This document shows, piece by piece, positions 1 to 11,807 of a DNA stretch of 64,000 nt (the first letter of the stretch is position 1; every line of letters starts with the position of its first letter). A program made the position numbers and the translations under genes. The stretch lies in assembly GCF_001540865.1 (NCBI RefSeq), contig NC_033633.1, positions 5,113,950 to 5,177,949 on the forward strand, given 5' to 3'. The DNA is from Ananas comosus. Its lineage: Eukaryota > Streptophyta > Magnoliopsida > Poales > Bromeliaceae. The notes under the pieces were generated by a model that worked only from the letters and a program-made list of their open reading frames with translations, did no database searches and had not been told where the DNA came from.

Positions 1-1702
1 TTAAAACAATTACGGTCCAAAACTTTTTCTTTCCTACAAATACCAAATATCTGAGACTTTGAAATTTCTATTTCACTGAAACAATTTTTCGCAGACCACA
101 GTTTTTTGTGGAACCAAACGGCCTCCAGGGTAAAAGGATATTTTGCTTTCTTTCTAGTTTAATTTTGTCTCTTTTCATGTTATTGGTCTTCGAGATGGAT
201 TCTTGGTAGTCAATTATTTTATTATGTTTTTGATTAAAGCAATTTAATATATTTCTAAGTTTTTGTGTTTGGTCAATCTTTAAGCCTGTAAGTTCATCTC
301 TTACTTGATAAGATGCCATTCTGTGAGAGATCTTTATGACATAAAGAGGTTCTTGATCTTTATGATTTTTTTTTGTCTTCACGGTTGCTTACAAGTGTTT
401 GTAGTTTTCTGCTGCAAGGATAATATGATTTCATAATGATTTGTATTTGCTTGATTTTCTTGCTATAAGATTATTTTTTATTCTATGAATCAAGACGACA
501 ATTTTTCTGTTAACAGGGAAGTTACTTTTTGATCTTATTTCTTATATGAAGAACGTATTACTTTTGGTCGGTAAATAGATGCAATGCTTACATAATGCGT
601 AGTAACTGGCTTCCGGCTTTAGAATTACAAACTTCTTACTTTCTTACGGAAGGTCCTCTTTTCGTCGACCTTTTTTCTCTAGTTCAGCTGTACATAATCG
701 TTCGTTTATTTATACTAAGTTTGAGCTTTTGGGCTTTGGTATTGCTTCAATCACCTTTTGAAATAAATTTTAGCTATGCTATTTGCAGTTAAAGTTCATC
801 ATTATCCGGAGCTTTTTAATGTAGGCTGAAATTTTAATTCATTATTATTTGGACGTGTTTATATTTCGGTTTGGTATGAGTTGCTATGAATAGTTGGAGC
901 TTAAGAGTAAAAAATGGGGATTTAATAAATGGTGATTGCAACTTTTAGTCACTTTGTTGTCAGTTTCAGTTTCTTGTTAGTTGTTTGGTCACCTTTTTCT
1001 TTATTGATGGTTTTACCAATTTATTTGTATGAAAGATTTGGTATAACTGGAAAGCATTTCGAGCGGAGTGTAATGAGATTTGTGTGTGTGTGTGTGTGTG
1101 TGTGCGCGTGTGTCTCAAGCATTGAAATTAATATTGTTATATATCTTTATTATTTCTGCTATACTTGTGCTTTGAAGAAATTTATCAACTGTATGCTGTG
1201 TTTATCCTTATTGGCTGCAAATAGTCGGAGCAAATAGTGATGAGTTAGTGAGTTCGATTGTATATTGTTCCCATTTATTTTATTACATTTTGTGTAGCGA
1301 ATGATATTGTTCGCACTATAAATCCTTACTCTATTATGACTTTAGTTTTGTTCTAATATATGTAGTTTCATAATATCTATAAATTGATCTTTTTTAGTTA
1401 TTAAGAAATTTAGACTCTATTCTTACTGCACTTAGCTATTTTTATGGCCATTAGAGATCAAATCTCTTTAGAAACTATTTTCTTTTTTAATGAAATTTAG
1501 TAAAAGAATTTATGCGAATGTGTGCCAAGTGCAAAGAACTCATACCAATGTGTACTAAAATGATAGTGGTGTGCCGCTAGCGTGGAGGGGCGTGTCAGCA
1601 TTCGCATGTCTTGTGCTGCTGTGTCGTGTTGTGCTGTGCCATTAGTATGGTAATCCTTGTATCACAAAGGAAAAATAAATTTTTCGTTCTTTTACTTTTC
1701 CT
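1..1702. repeat. 1.7 kb tandem unit, copy 1
   Basis: First of five head-to-tail copies of a long AT-rich unit. The unit start used here is the shared ttaaaacaattac segment, which recurs at 1703, 3367, 5095 and 6761. Shared landmarks in order are a ctccagggtaaaaggat block, a gtcgcttacgagtgtttgtag block, a gtttatttatactaagtttg block, a (TG)n tract (about 1081-1115 here) and a gtgtcagcattcgcatgtc block near the end. Short open frames inside are not conserved between copies, so I treat the unit as non-coding. I do not recognise the family. The window starts inside the array. Confidence 0.9.
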
Positions 1703-3366
1703 TTAAAACAATTACAGTCCAAAAACTTTTTTTTTTCCTAAAAATACCAAACATCTGAGACTCTGAAATTTCTATTTCTCTGAAACAATTTTTCGCAGAA
1801 CACAGTTTTTTGTGGAACCAAATGGCCTCCAGGGTAAAGGATTTTTTGCTTTCTTTCTAGTTTAATTTTGTCTCCTTTCATGTTATTGGTCTACGAGATG
1901 GATTCTTGGTAGTCAATTATTTTATTATGTTTTTGATTAAAGCAATTTAATATATTTCTAAGTTCTCATGTTTGGTCAATCTTTAAGCCTGTAAGTTCAT
2001 CTCTTGATAAGATGTCATTTTGTGAGAGATCTTTATGACATAAAGAGGTTCTTGATCTTTATGGTTTTTTTTGTGTTCACGGTCGCTTACGAGTGTTTGT
2101 AGTTTTCTGCTGCAAGAATAATATGATTTTAGAAATGATTTGTATTTGCTTGATTTTTGTGACGCCCTAACTTTCCAGGGGTCACCCATCCTAGGACTAC
2201 TCCCGTCCTAGCACACTTAACTCTCTTAACCTCTTGGACCTTACCACCACCCAAAATATTTAAGCCGGGTTAAGAGTTTTTAATCCTATTATATTTTATA
2301 TATAGGACTACATGGGGTCTCACAATCTCCCCTTTTAAGCCCTGACATTCTCCTCAGGCTCAAACTCACAAGTACCAGGTGACATTCTTGTTTATTTATA
2401 CTAAGTTTGAGCTTTTGGGCTTTGGTATTGCTTCAATCACCTTTTGAAATAAATTTTAAAGTTCATCTTTTCCTGGAGCTTTTTAATGTAGTTTGAAATT
2501 TTAATTCATTATTATTTGGACGTATTTATATTTCGGTTTGGTATGAGTTGCTGTGAATAGTTGGAGCTTAAGAGTGAAAAATAGGGACAATAAATAGTGA
2601 TTGCAACTTTAAATCACTTTGTTGTCAGTTTTAGTTTCTGTTAGTTGTTTGGTCACCTTTTTTCTTTATTGATGGTTTTACCACTTTATATTAAAGATTT
2701 GGTATAACAGGAAAGCATTTCGAGTAATGAGATTTGTGTGTGTGTGTGTGTTTGTCTCAAGCATTGAAATTAATATTGTTATATATCATTATTATTTTTG
2801 CTATGCTTGTGCTTTGAAGAAATTTATCAACTGTATGCTGTGTTTATCCTTGTTGACCGCAAATAGTCAGAGCAAATAGTGATGAGTTAGTTCGATTGTA
2901 TATTGAGACCAACTATACAAATAAGAAGACTTTTTCCCATTTCTTTTATTTCTTTTTGTGTAGCGAATGATATTGTTCGTACTATAAATCCTTACTCTAT
3001 TATGACTTTAGTTTTGTTCTAATATGTAGTTTCATAATATCTATAAATTGATCTTTTTTAGTTATTAAGATATGTTGACTCTATTCTTACTGCACTCAGC
3101 TATTTTTATGGCCATTAGAGATCAAATCTCTTTAGAAACTATTTTCTTTTTTAATAAAATTTTGTAAAAGAACTTATGCAAATGTGCGCCAAGTGCAGAG
3201 AACTCATACCAATGTGTACTAAAATGACAGTGGTGTGTCGCTAGCGTGGAGGGACGTGTCAGCATTCGCATGTCTTGTGCTGTCGTGTCGTGTTGTGCTG
3301 TGCCATTGGCATGGTAATCCTTGTATCACAAAGGTTAAATAAATTTTTCGTTGTTTTACTTTTCCT
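1703..3366. repeat. 1.7 kb tandem unit, copy 2 (rearranged)
   Basis: Same unit as copy 1, about 1664 bp long. About 240 bp corresponding to roughly 460-700 of copy 1 is missing and replaced by a TRIM-like insertion at 2158-2384. Downstream order is normal, with a short (TG)n tract near 2735 and the gtgtcagcattcgcatg block near 3257. Confidence 0.9.
2158..2384 (-). mobile_element. 5S-rRNA-like TRIM / solo LTR (Cassandra-like)
   Basis: A 227 bp segment beginning tgtgacgcc and ending ggtgaca interrupts tandem unit 2. Around 2175-2225 it reads like the antisense of the plant 5S rRNA internal promoter region (ccaggggtcacccatccta, then ctactcc, then agcacacttaact). Cassandra TRIM elements are known to carry such 5S-derived sequence in their LTRs. 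TG..CA ends and a length near 230 bp suit a solo TRIM LTR. No target duplication is visible because neighbouring unit sequence has been lost. A 5S pseudogene inside another LTR type is possible. Confidence 0.55.
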
Positions 3367-4437
3367 TTAAAACAATTACGGTCGAAAAAATTTTTCTTTC
3401 CGACATACCAAACATCTGAGACTCTGAAATTTCTATTTCACTGAAACAATTTTTCGCAGACCACAGTTTTTTTTGTAGCCAAACAGCCTCCAGGGTAAAA
3501 GGATTTTTCGCTTTCCTTCTAGTTTAATTTTGTCTCGTTTCTTGTTATTGGACTTTCAGATGGATTCTTGGTAGTCAATTATTTTATTATGTTTTTGATT
3601 AAAGCAATTTAATATATTTCTAAGTTTTCTTGTTTGGTCAATCTTTAAGCCTGTAAGTTTTTCTCTTACTTGATAATATGCCATTCTGTGAGGCATCTTT
3701 CTGACATAAAGAGGTTTTTGATCTTTAAGGTTTTTTTTTGTGTCACGGTCGCTTACGAGTGTTTGTAGTTTTCTGCTACAAGAATAATATGATTTCAGAA
3801 ATAATTTGTATTTGCTTAATTTTCTTGCTGTAAGATTATTTTTTATTCTACGAATCTAGACGACAATTTTTCTGTTAACCGGGAAATTACTTTTTGATCT
3901 TATTTCTTATATGAAGAATGTATTAGTTTGGTTGGCAAATAGTTGCAATGCATACTATATGCATAGTAACTGGCTTGCTGTTTTAGAATTGCAAACTTCT
4001 TACTTTTTTTGGAAGGTCCTCTATTCGTCGATCTTTTTTCTCTAGTTCAGTTGTACAGAATTGTTCATTTATTTATACTAAGTTTGAGCTTTTGGGCTTT
4101 GGTACCGCTTCAATAGCCTTTTGAAATAAATTTTAGCTATGCTATTTGCAATTAAAGTTCATATTTCCCTAGAGCTTTTTAATGTAGTCTGAAATCTTAA
4201 TTCATTATTTTTTGGACGTGTTTATATTTCGGTTTGGTATAAGTCGTTGTGAATAGCTGTAGCCTAAGAATAAAAAATAGGGATTTAATAAATGGTGATC
4301 GCAACGCTTAGTCACTTTGTTGTCAGTTTCAGTTTCCTGTTAGTTGTTTGGTCACCTTTTTCTTTATTGATGGTTTTGCCACTTTCTTTTAAAGATTTGG
4401 TATAACAGGAAAGCATTTCGAGCAGAGCGTAATGAGA

Positions 4438-4479
<42 letters not shown>

Positions 4480-5094
4480 TCAAGCATTGAAATAAATATT
4501 GTTATATATCTTTATTATTTCAGCTGTGCTTGTGCTTTGAAAAAATTTATCAACTGTATCATGTGTTTATCCTTGTTGACTGCAAATAGTCGGAGCAAAT
4601 AGTGATGAGCCAGTGAGTTCGATTGCATATTGAGACCAACTATACAGATAAGAAGACTTTTTCCCATTTCTTTATTACTTTTTGTCTAGTGAATGATATT
4701 ATTCGTACTATAAATTCTTATCCTATTATGACTTTAGTTTTGTTCTAATATATGTAGTTTCATAATATCTATAAAATTAACTTTTTTAGTTATTAAGATA
4801 TTTAGACTCTATTCTTACTTCACTCAGCTATTTTTATGGCCATTAGAGAGCTCAAATAACTTCAGAAATAATTTTCTTTTTTAATAAAATTTAGTAAAAG
4901 AACTTTTCCGAATGCATGCCAAGTGCAGTGACTTCATACCAATGAGTAATAAAATGAGAGTGGTGTGCCACTAGCATGGAGGGGCGCGTCAGCATTCGTA
5001 TGTCCTATGCTGCTGTGTCGTGTTGTGCTATGCCATTAGCATAGTAATCCTTTTATCACGAGAAAAATAAATTTGCCGTTATTTTACTTTTCCT
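3367..5094. repeat. 1.7 kb tandem unit, copy 3
   Basis: Third copy, about 1728 bp, complete in landmark order. It has the longest pure (TG)n tract of the array, about 4442-4478. Differences from the other copies are scattered substitutions and small indels. Confidence 0.9.
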
Positions 5095-6760
5095 TTAAAA
5101 CAATTACGGTCCAAAAACTTTTAGTTTCCTACGAATACCAAACATTTGAGACTCTGAAATTTCTATTTCACTGAAACAATTTTTCGCAGACCACAGTTTT
5201 TTGTGGAGCCAAACAGCCTCCAGGGTAAAAGGATTTTTTCTTATTTTCTAGTTTAATTTTGTCTCTTTCATGTTATTGGTCTTCGAGATGGATTCTTGGT
5301 AGTCAAATATTTTTTTTATGTTTTAGATTAGAGCAATTTAATATATTTCTAAGTTTTCAGCTCTGGTCAATTTTCAACCTGTAAGTTCATTTCTTGCTTG
5401 ACAAGATGCCATTCTGCAAGAGATCTTTATGAAATAAAGAGGTTCTTGATCTTTATGGTTTTTTCTTTGGTTCACAGTCGCTTACGAGTTTGTAGTTTAC
5501 TGATGCAAGAATAATACGATTTCAGAAATGATTTGTGTTTGCTTGATTTTCAAGCTGTAAGATTATTTTCATTCTTTTAATCAAGCTGACAATTTTTCTG
5601 TTAACAGGGAACTTTTTGATCTTATCTCTTATATGACGAATGTATTACTTTTGGTCGGTAAATAGATGCAATGCTTACTTTATGCATAGTAACTGGCTTC
5701 CTGCTTTAGAATTACAAACTTCTTACTTTTTTAAGGAAGGTCCTCTTTTCGTCGATCTTTTTTCTCTAGTTTAGCTGTACAGAATTGTTTGTTTATTTAT
5801 ACTAAGTTTGAGCTTTTGGGCTTTGTTACTGCTTCAATCGCCTTTTGAAATAAATTTTAGCTATGCTATTTGCAATTTAAGTTCATCTTTTCCCGGAGCT
5901 TTTTAATGTAGTTTGAAATCTTAATTCATTATTATTTGGACGTGTATATATTTCGGTTTGGTATGAGTTGCTGTGAATAGTTGGAGCTTAAGAGTAAGAA
6001 ATGGGGATTTAATAAATGGTGATTGCAACGTTTAGTCACTTTGTTGTCAGTTTCAGTTTCAGTTTCCTGTTAGTTGTTTGGTCACCTTTTTCTTTATTGA
6101 TGGTTTTACCACTTTATTTTAAAGATTTGGTATAACAAGAAGCATTTCGAGCAGAGCGTAATGAGATTTGTGTGCGTCTCAAACATTGAAATTACTATTG
6201 TTATATATCTTTATTATTTTTGCTATGGTTGTGCTTTGAAGAAATTTATCAACTATATGCTGTGTTTATCCTTGTTGATTGCAAATAGTCGGAGCAAATA
6301 GTGATTAGTGAGTTCGATTGTATATTGACACCAACTACACAAATAAAAAGACTTTTTCCCATTTCTTTTATTACTTTTTGTGTAGCGAATGATATTGTTC
6401 GTACTTTAAATCCTTACTCTATTATGACTTTAGTTTTGTTCTAATATATGTAGTTTTTATAAATTGATCTTTTTTAGATATTAAGATATTTAGACTCTAT
6501 TCTTACTGCACTCAGCTATTTTTATAGCCATTAGAAATCAAATCTCTTTAGAAATTTTTCTTTTTTAATGAAATTTAGTAAAAGAACTTATGCGAATGTG
6601 TGCCAAGTGCAGAGAACTCATACCAATGTGTACTAAAATGATAGTGGCGTGTCAACATTCGCATGTCTTGTGCTGCTGTGTTGTGTTGTGCTATGCCATT
6701 AGCATGGTAATCTTTTGTTTTACTTAAGGAAAAATGAATTTTTCGTTGTTTACTTTTCCT
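5095..6760. repeat. 1.7 kb tandem unit, copy 4
   Basis: Fourth copy, about 1666 bp. The (TG)n tract is almost absent (a short tgtgtgcg near 6168), showing that this microsatellite changes freely between copies. The segment 5301-5372 is repeated exactly just left of the N in copy 5, which matters for the assembly problem there. Confidence 0.9.
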
Positions 6761-8166
6761 TTAAAACAATTACGGTCAAAAAACAATTTGTTTTCGACAA
6801 ATACCAAACATCTAAGACTCTGAAATTTCTAGTTCATTGAAACAATTTTTCACTTACCACAATTTTTTGTGTAGCCAAACTGCCTCCAGGGTAAAAGGAT
6901 TTTTTGCTTTCTAGTTTAATTTTGTCTCTTTTCATGTTATTGGACTTCGAGATGGATTCTTGGTAGTCAAATATTTTTTTTATGTTTTAGATTAGAGCAA
7001 TTTAATATATTTCTAAGTTTTCAGCTCTGGTCAATTTTCNAGCCAAACTGCCTCCAGGGTAAAAGGATTTTTTGCTTTCTAGTTTAATTTTGTCTCTTTT
7101 CATGTTATTGGACTTCGAGATGGATTCTTGGTAGTCAATTTTTTTATTATGTTTTTGATTAAAGCAATGAAAAATATTTCTAAGTTTTCGTGTTTAGTCA
7201 ATCTTTAAGCCTCTAAGTTCATCTCTTGATAAGATGCCATTCTGTGAGTGATCTTTATGTCTTGTTCTTTATGATTTTTTGTGTTCACGGTCGCTTACGA
7301 GTGTTTGTAGTTTTCTGCTGCAAGAATAATATGATTTCAGAAATGATTTGTATTTGCTTGATTTTCTTGCTGTAAGATTATTTTTTATTCTATGAATCAA
7401 GACGTCAATTTTTCTGTTAAACTTTTGGTTGGCAAATAGATGCAATGCGTATTATATGCATAGTAACTGGCTTCCTGCTTTAGAATTGCAAACTTCTTAC
7501 TTTTTTAAGGAAGTCCTCTTTTCGTCGATCTTTTTTCTCTAGTTCAGCTGCACAGAATCGTTCATTTATTTATATTAGTCTGAGCTTTTAGGCTTTGATA
7601 CTGCTTCAATCACCTTTTGAAATAAATTTTAGCTATGCTATTTGCAATTAAAGTTCATCTTTTCCTGGTGCTTTTTAATGTAGTCTGAAATCTTAATTCA
7701 TTATTATTTGGATGTGTTTATATTTTGGTTTGGTATAAATTGCTGTGAATAGTAGGAGCGTAAGAATAAAAGATGGGAATTTAATAAATGGTGATTGCAA
7801 AGTTTAGTCACTTTGTTGTCATTGTCAGTTTCAGTTTCAGTTTCCTGTTAGTTGTTTGGTCACCTTTTTCTTTATTCATAGTTTTACCACTTTCTTTTAA
7901 AGATTTGGTATAACAGGAAAGCATTTCGAGCAGAGCGTAATGACATTTCTGCGCGCGCGTGTGTATGTCTCAAGCATTGAAATTAATATTGTTATATATC
8001 TTTATTATTTCTGCTATGCTTGTGCTTTGAAAAAATTTATCAACTGTATGCCGTATTTATCCTTGTTGACTGCAAATAGTCGGAGCAAATAGTGATGAGT
8101 CAGTGAGTTCGATTGCATATTGAGACCAACTATACAGATAAGAAGACTTTTTCCCATTTCTTTTAT
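6761..8166. repeat. 1.7 kb tandem unit, copy 5 (truncated, contains N)
   Basis: Last recognisable copy. It contains a duplicated stretch around an N at 7040 and stops abruptly after the cccatttctttta landmark near 8166, where minus-strand copia RNase H sequence begins. The (TG)n site is gcgcgcgcgtgtgtatg. The rest of the unit does not reappear on the far side of the copia/gypsy block, so the array edge was lost by rearrangement or misassembly. Confidence 0.85.
6873..7137. other. probable assembly join with duplicated flanks
   Basis: The bases 6873-6969 are repeated at 7041-7137, immediately after a single N at 7040. The segment just left of the N (about 6963-7039) matches copy 4 rather than the sequence that resumes to the right. 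This is what a forced contig join in a tandem array looks like, so copy number here is unreliable. Confidence 0.75.
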
Positions 8167-10762
8167 AAGGCCAAATCACCAGACTGAACTTTTTTTCGCA
8201 AGAACTGATGGTCAAGTTCAATGTGCTTCGTGCGAGCATGGAGAACAGGATTGGTCGCAAGGCAGGTGGTGCTGAGATTATCGCAATAAATACTGATAGA
8301 GCGCCATAAGAAAACACGAAGGTCATGAAGGAGACGACGAATCCAGACTGTCTCGGCAAGTGTGTAGGCTATAGCACGATACTCCGCTTCAGAACTAGAA
8401 TGAGAAATGGTGGGTTGTTTCTTAGCGGACTAGGAGATAAGATTTGGCTCGAGAAAAATACAATATCCAGAAGTAGAGCGACGTGTATCGGGGCAACCAG
8501 CCCAATCAGCATCAGCGAAGGCCACAAGAGAAGGATTGTCGCAGTGAGAGATAAGAAGGCCATAATACAGCGTCCCCCGAATATAACGCAGAATACGCTT
8601 GATCGCTTGCATGTGCGGTTCACGCGGTGCATGGAGATACTGGGCAATAGAGTTGACGGCATATGAAACGTCCGGTCTGGTGAAAGTGAGATACTGGAGA
8701 GCACCAACTATCTGACGATAAGTGTATGGATCCTCAAAAAGACGCCCCTCATGGGAAGAGAGACGAGACGTTGGCGAAAGAGGAATAAAAACGGGCTTAT
8801 TGTCAAGAAAACTATGTCGCTGAAGCAGTTGATGCGCATATTTTTGTTGAGATAGATGAAGACCAGAGGGGGAGTGATGAACCTCAATACCTAAAAAATA
8901 ATGCAGTGGTCCAAGATCTTTCATGGCAAATTCGTGTTGTAAAGTGATGATAAGAGCATCGAGAAGAGATGAGGAACTGTCGGTGACAATAATATCATCA
9001 ACATACAAGAGGAGAACAAGAGTGTCAGAGAAGGAATGACAAACAAACATTGAGGAATCAGCAGTGCTGCCAACAAAACCAATCTCAGAAAGAAAGGAAA
9101 TGAAGCGCTGAAACCAAGCCCGAGGAGATTGTTGAAACCATTTATCGCTTTGCGTAGATGGCAAACGTGACTAGGAAGTGAAGGATGCACAAAGTCAGGT
9201 GGTTGTTTCATATAAACCTCCTTAGAGAAAGCGCCATGAAGAAAGGCATTCTTAACATCAAGTTGTCGGAGAGACCATCCAGAGGAGAGAGCGACCGAAA
9301 GAACAGTACAAATAGTGGTCGACTTGACAACCGGAGAAAAAGTCTCATCAAAATCAATGTCTTGTTGTTGTTTGTAACCCTGAGCCACTAGTCGAGCTTT
9401 GAGACGCTCAAGAGAGCTATCCGCCTTCTGTTTGACTTTGTAGACCTATTTACAGCCAATAAGATTGACGAAAGGAGGAGCAAGAACAAGCTCCCAAGTA
9501 CGCCAACCTGCATCCTGAAAAGCTTCATGAAAAGTGGTAGGCTTAGTAGGAAGAGTAGTATGTGTAGAAATTAGGAAGGAGATAGACCCGACAAAATTCT
9601 TAGTCATAAATCGAGTAAGCATAGAGTGTGTTTGGATTGGTAAAGAAGGCTCAGCAGGCTGAGGTGAAGGTGGCCGGTCAGATGTGGAAGGCGTCAACTC
9701 AACAGGAGAAGGTGAAGCTGTAGCAGCAATAGGTCGGAGGGTGTGTCGTCTGGTACAGACTCGGAGTTCAGGTGGACTAGCAATAGTGGCAGCATGTTCA
9801 TCACTAATCTGTGTGGCATCATGATTCAAGGTAGAAGGAAAAGTTGATACAGTCTTAGACGGTGAAACAGGTGCATTTGAACCAACATCCGTAGAAGGGC
9901 GTGTAAAGGAAAAACCAGAGATGGCATCAATAATGGAAGGACTTTTGCCCAGTAAAGGAGGATTAGAAAGAAATGTTGAAACATTTGAAAGTTTAAGGTA
10001 GCGGAGGAAGGTGAAGAAGAAAACTTAGAAAGACAAGAATAAGAAAAAACAGATTCAACAAAAGTAACATGACGAGAAATCAAAACTTTACCAGTGCTTC
10101 GATAAAGACAGCGAAAATCTTTATATTTGTCAGAAAGACCCAAAAGACGCAAGGAAGTGATCGGAGATAGAGCTTGTGATCTGCAATGTCCTGAAAATTG
10201 GGATAACACAAACATCCAAAGACTGATAAGTTGCAAGTCAGGAGAAGCACAACCATGGAGAATGTCGTATGGTGATCGCCCATTTAAAACAGTAAGAGGC
10301 GGGAGTCGATTTACAAGAAAAATAGCAGTTTGAATGGCCTCAGCCCAAAAACGAGGAGGCAAGCCAGCTTGGAACAGTAGACTTCTAACAATGTTAGATA
10401 CATGCCTATGCTTTCTCTCTATAAGGCTATTTTGCTGAGGAGTGTAAGGACAAGAAAATTGGTGAATAATTTTATTTTGTGAATAAAGAGTAGAAAACTT
10501 GTTATTTACAAACTCTGTACTATTGTCAGATTGAAAAAATTTTATTGAGCTGTAAAATATGTTTTCAACCATCATCTTGAACTCGAGAAATTTGTCAAAA
10601 ATCTCATGTTTAAATTTTAAAATATAAAGCCAAGAAAATCTAGAATAATTATCGATAAAAATAATATAATATTTGTATCCAGAAACCGAGGGCACATGTG
10701 ATTGCCATACATCAGAATGAACAATATGAAAAGGAAAAGCAAACAGATTCTGAATCATGAAT
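8167..10762 (-). pseudogene. Ty1/copia polyprotein fragment (integrase to RNase H)
   Basis: Minus-strand retrotransposon polyprotein remnant, read from 10758 down to 8167. Domains in order: integrase core starting at the first catalytic region (HSDVW, FIDNYSRF, a DNSTEF variant of DNGTEF, and TPQQNSLIERKHRH); a linker with THSMLTR; RVT_2 reverse transcriptase ([24 protein letters not shown] at about 9000, DLGPLHYFLGIE); and Ty1-type RNase H (DADWAG, then SSSEAEYRA, YCDN and KHIELDHQFLR in another frame). Gag, protease and the integrase zinc finger are absent, and the RNase H end is cut at the tandem-repeat junction. At least four frame changes (near 10180, 9830, 9390 and 9160) and a stop near 8430 make it non-functional. 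No LTR was found on either side. The copia identity is secure; the cause of truncation is not. Confidence 0.92.
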
Positions 10763-11180
10763 TGGGTTCAGCTCCGATCATGAACTGGGTAACACTTTTC
10801 TCGAACTCCAGAGGAAAAGGGTGAGAGCTTCAGTAGCTTTTCGAAGAAGTTTCGAAGGGCGTTGGAAGGTTGCGAAGGGGCGAAGCGGTAGCTTCCTCCG
10901 GAAGACATCTTCAGGGTAGCGGGTTATCAACAATAGGGATGATCCGACCCATTACGTCGAGGGAGGAACGGCCCAGGCCCTTGCGGCATTAAGGCCCACT
11001 AAAGCCCACTTCTGAATGGCAACTTAATAACTTTTTAGTACCCGTAATTTCTATTATTTTCATTTCAGTCCCTCTCTTAACTGTCTATAAATACCTCCCA
11101 TGTAACTGAATCAGTTGAACAATTTGGATTTCAAATAAAATTCCATTTCCCTTTGATCCTCCCTCTTCTTCTCCTCAAGT

Positions 11181-11214
<34 letters not shown>

Positions 11215-11493
11215 CCCTTTCCACTACCAATCTCTTCCTCGGATCCTCCTCGTTGAGCTTGGAACCCATCAATGGCGTGGGTAGAGATGAAGCTAAGGTC
11301 GATTGAGCACTGATCATCATCGCAGCTATCCTAGTCTCAGCAACATCTCATCCTCGACGGTTGCTGCTCTGATCAGATCCGATTTGTGGCTCTCGATCTT
11401 AGGATTCATCATTTGAGCTCAATTCACCGGGGGAGTTCAGATCATGGCCACAACTATTCCAATTTAATCAGATCTAGAGTTCCGAGCATTACA
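10763..11493 (+). repeat. 5' LTR of gypsy element (truncated at its left end)
   Basis: Matches 17010-17728 closely by eye, including the tctataaatacc TATA region, an aataaa signal at 11134, a (CT)n tract at about 11178-11210 (longer than in the 3' LTR) and the shared end gagcattaca. The first ~117 bp present in the 3' LTR are missing here. Confidence 0.9.
11086..11093 (+). promoter_or_regulatory. LTR TATA box
   Basis: TATAAATA in the 5' LTR, repeated at 17333-17340 in the 3' LTR, with an aataaa signal about 48 bp downstream in both. This is the usual place for the element's own promoter and the U3/R boundary. Confidence 0.7.
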
Positions 11494-11495
11494 AG

Positions 11496-11507
11496 TGGTA
11501 TCAGAGC
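11496..11507 (+). other. primer binding site (initiator tRNA-Met type)
   Basis: tggtatcagagc starts 2 bp after the 5' LTR end. It is the standard complement of the plant initiator methionine tRNA 3' end used by many LTR retrotransposons, and it fixes the LTR/internal boundary. Confidence 0.9.
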
Positions 11508-11807
11508 AGTTCCGAACCCAGGGACATGCACAGAAGCTTCATCGAACCATCATGAGGTACCTCTTATGAATAACTCCCTATGTTGAGGTTTCAGTAGCTT
11601 ACTGAGGGATTTTAGAGATATCTCTGTTTTTTTTGAATGATCGTTCCAACTATTCATACATAATTAGTTGTTTGAGTTTCCAAAAAAAATTCTGTGAATT
11701 ACATCGGAGCATTTCCCTATTAGCAAGTCCTTGTGTGATTGAGATAGTAGTCAATCAAGATTGGGAAACAGCAAAATCGATTCCGATTCATACCCATAAG
11801 TAAGGAA
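11508..11807 (+). other. untranslated leader of gypsy element
   Basis: No coding sequence seen. This 300 bp stretch links the PBS to the gag ATG, as in other gypsy elements. Confidence 0.6.

Noticed and set aside
929..1237. 102-codon plus-strand frame in tandem unit 1
   Set aside because: Runs through the (TG)n tract and is not kept in the other four units.
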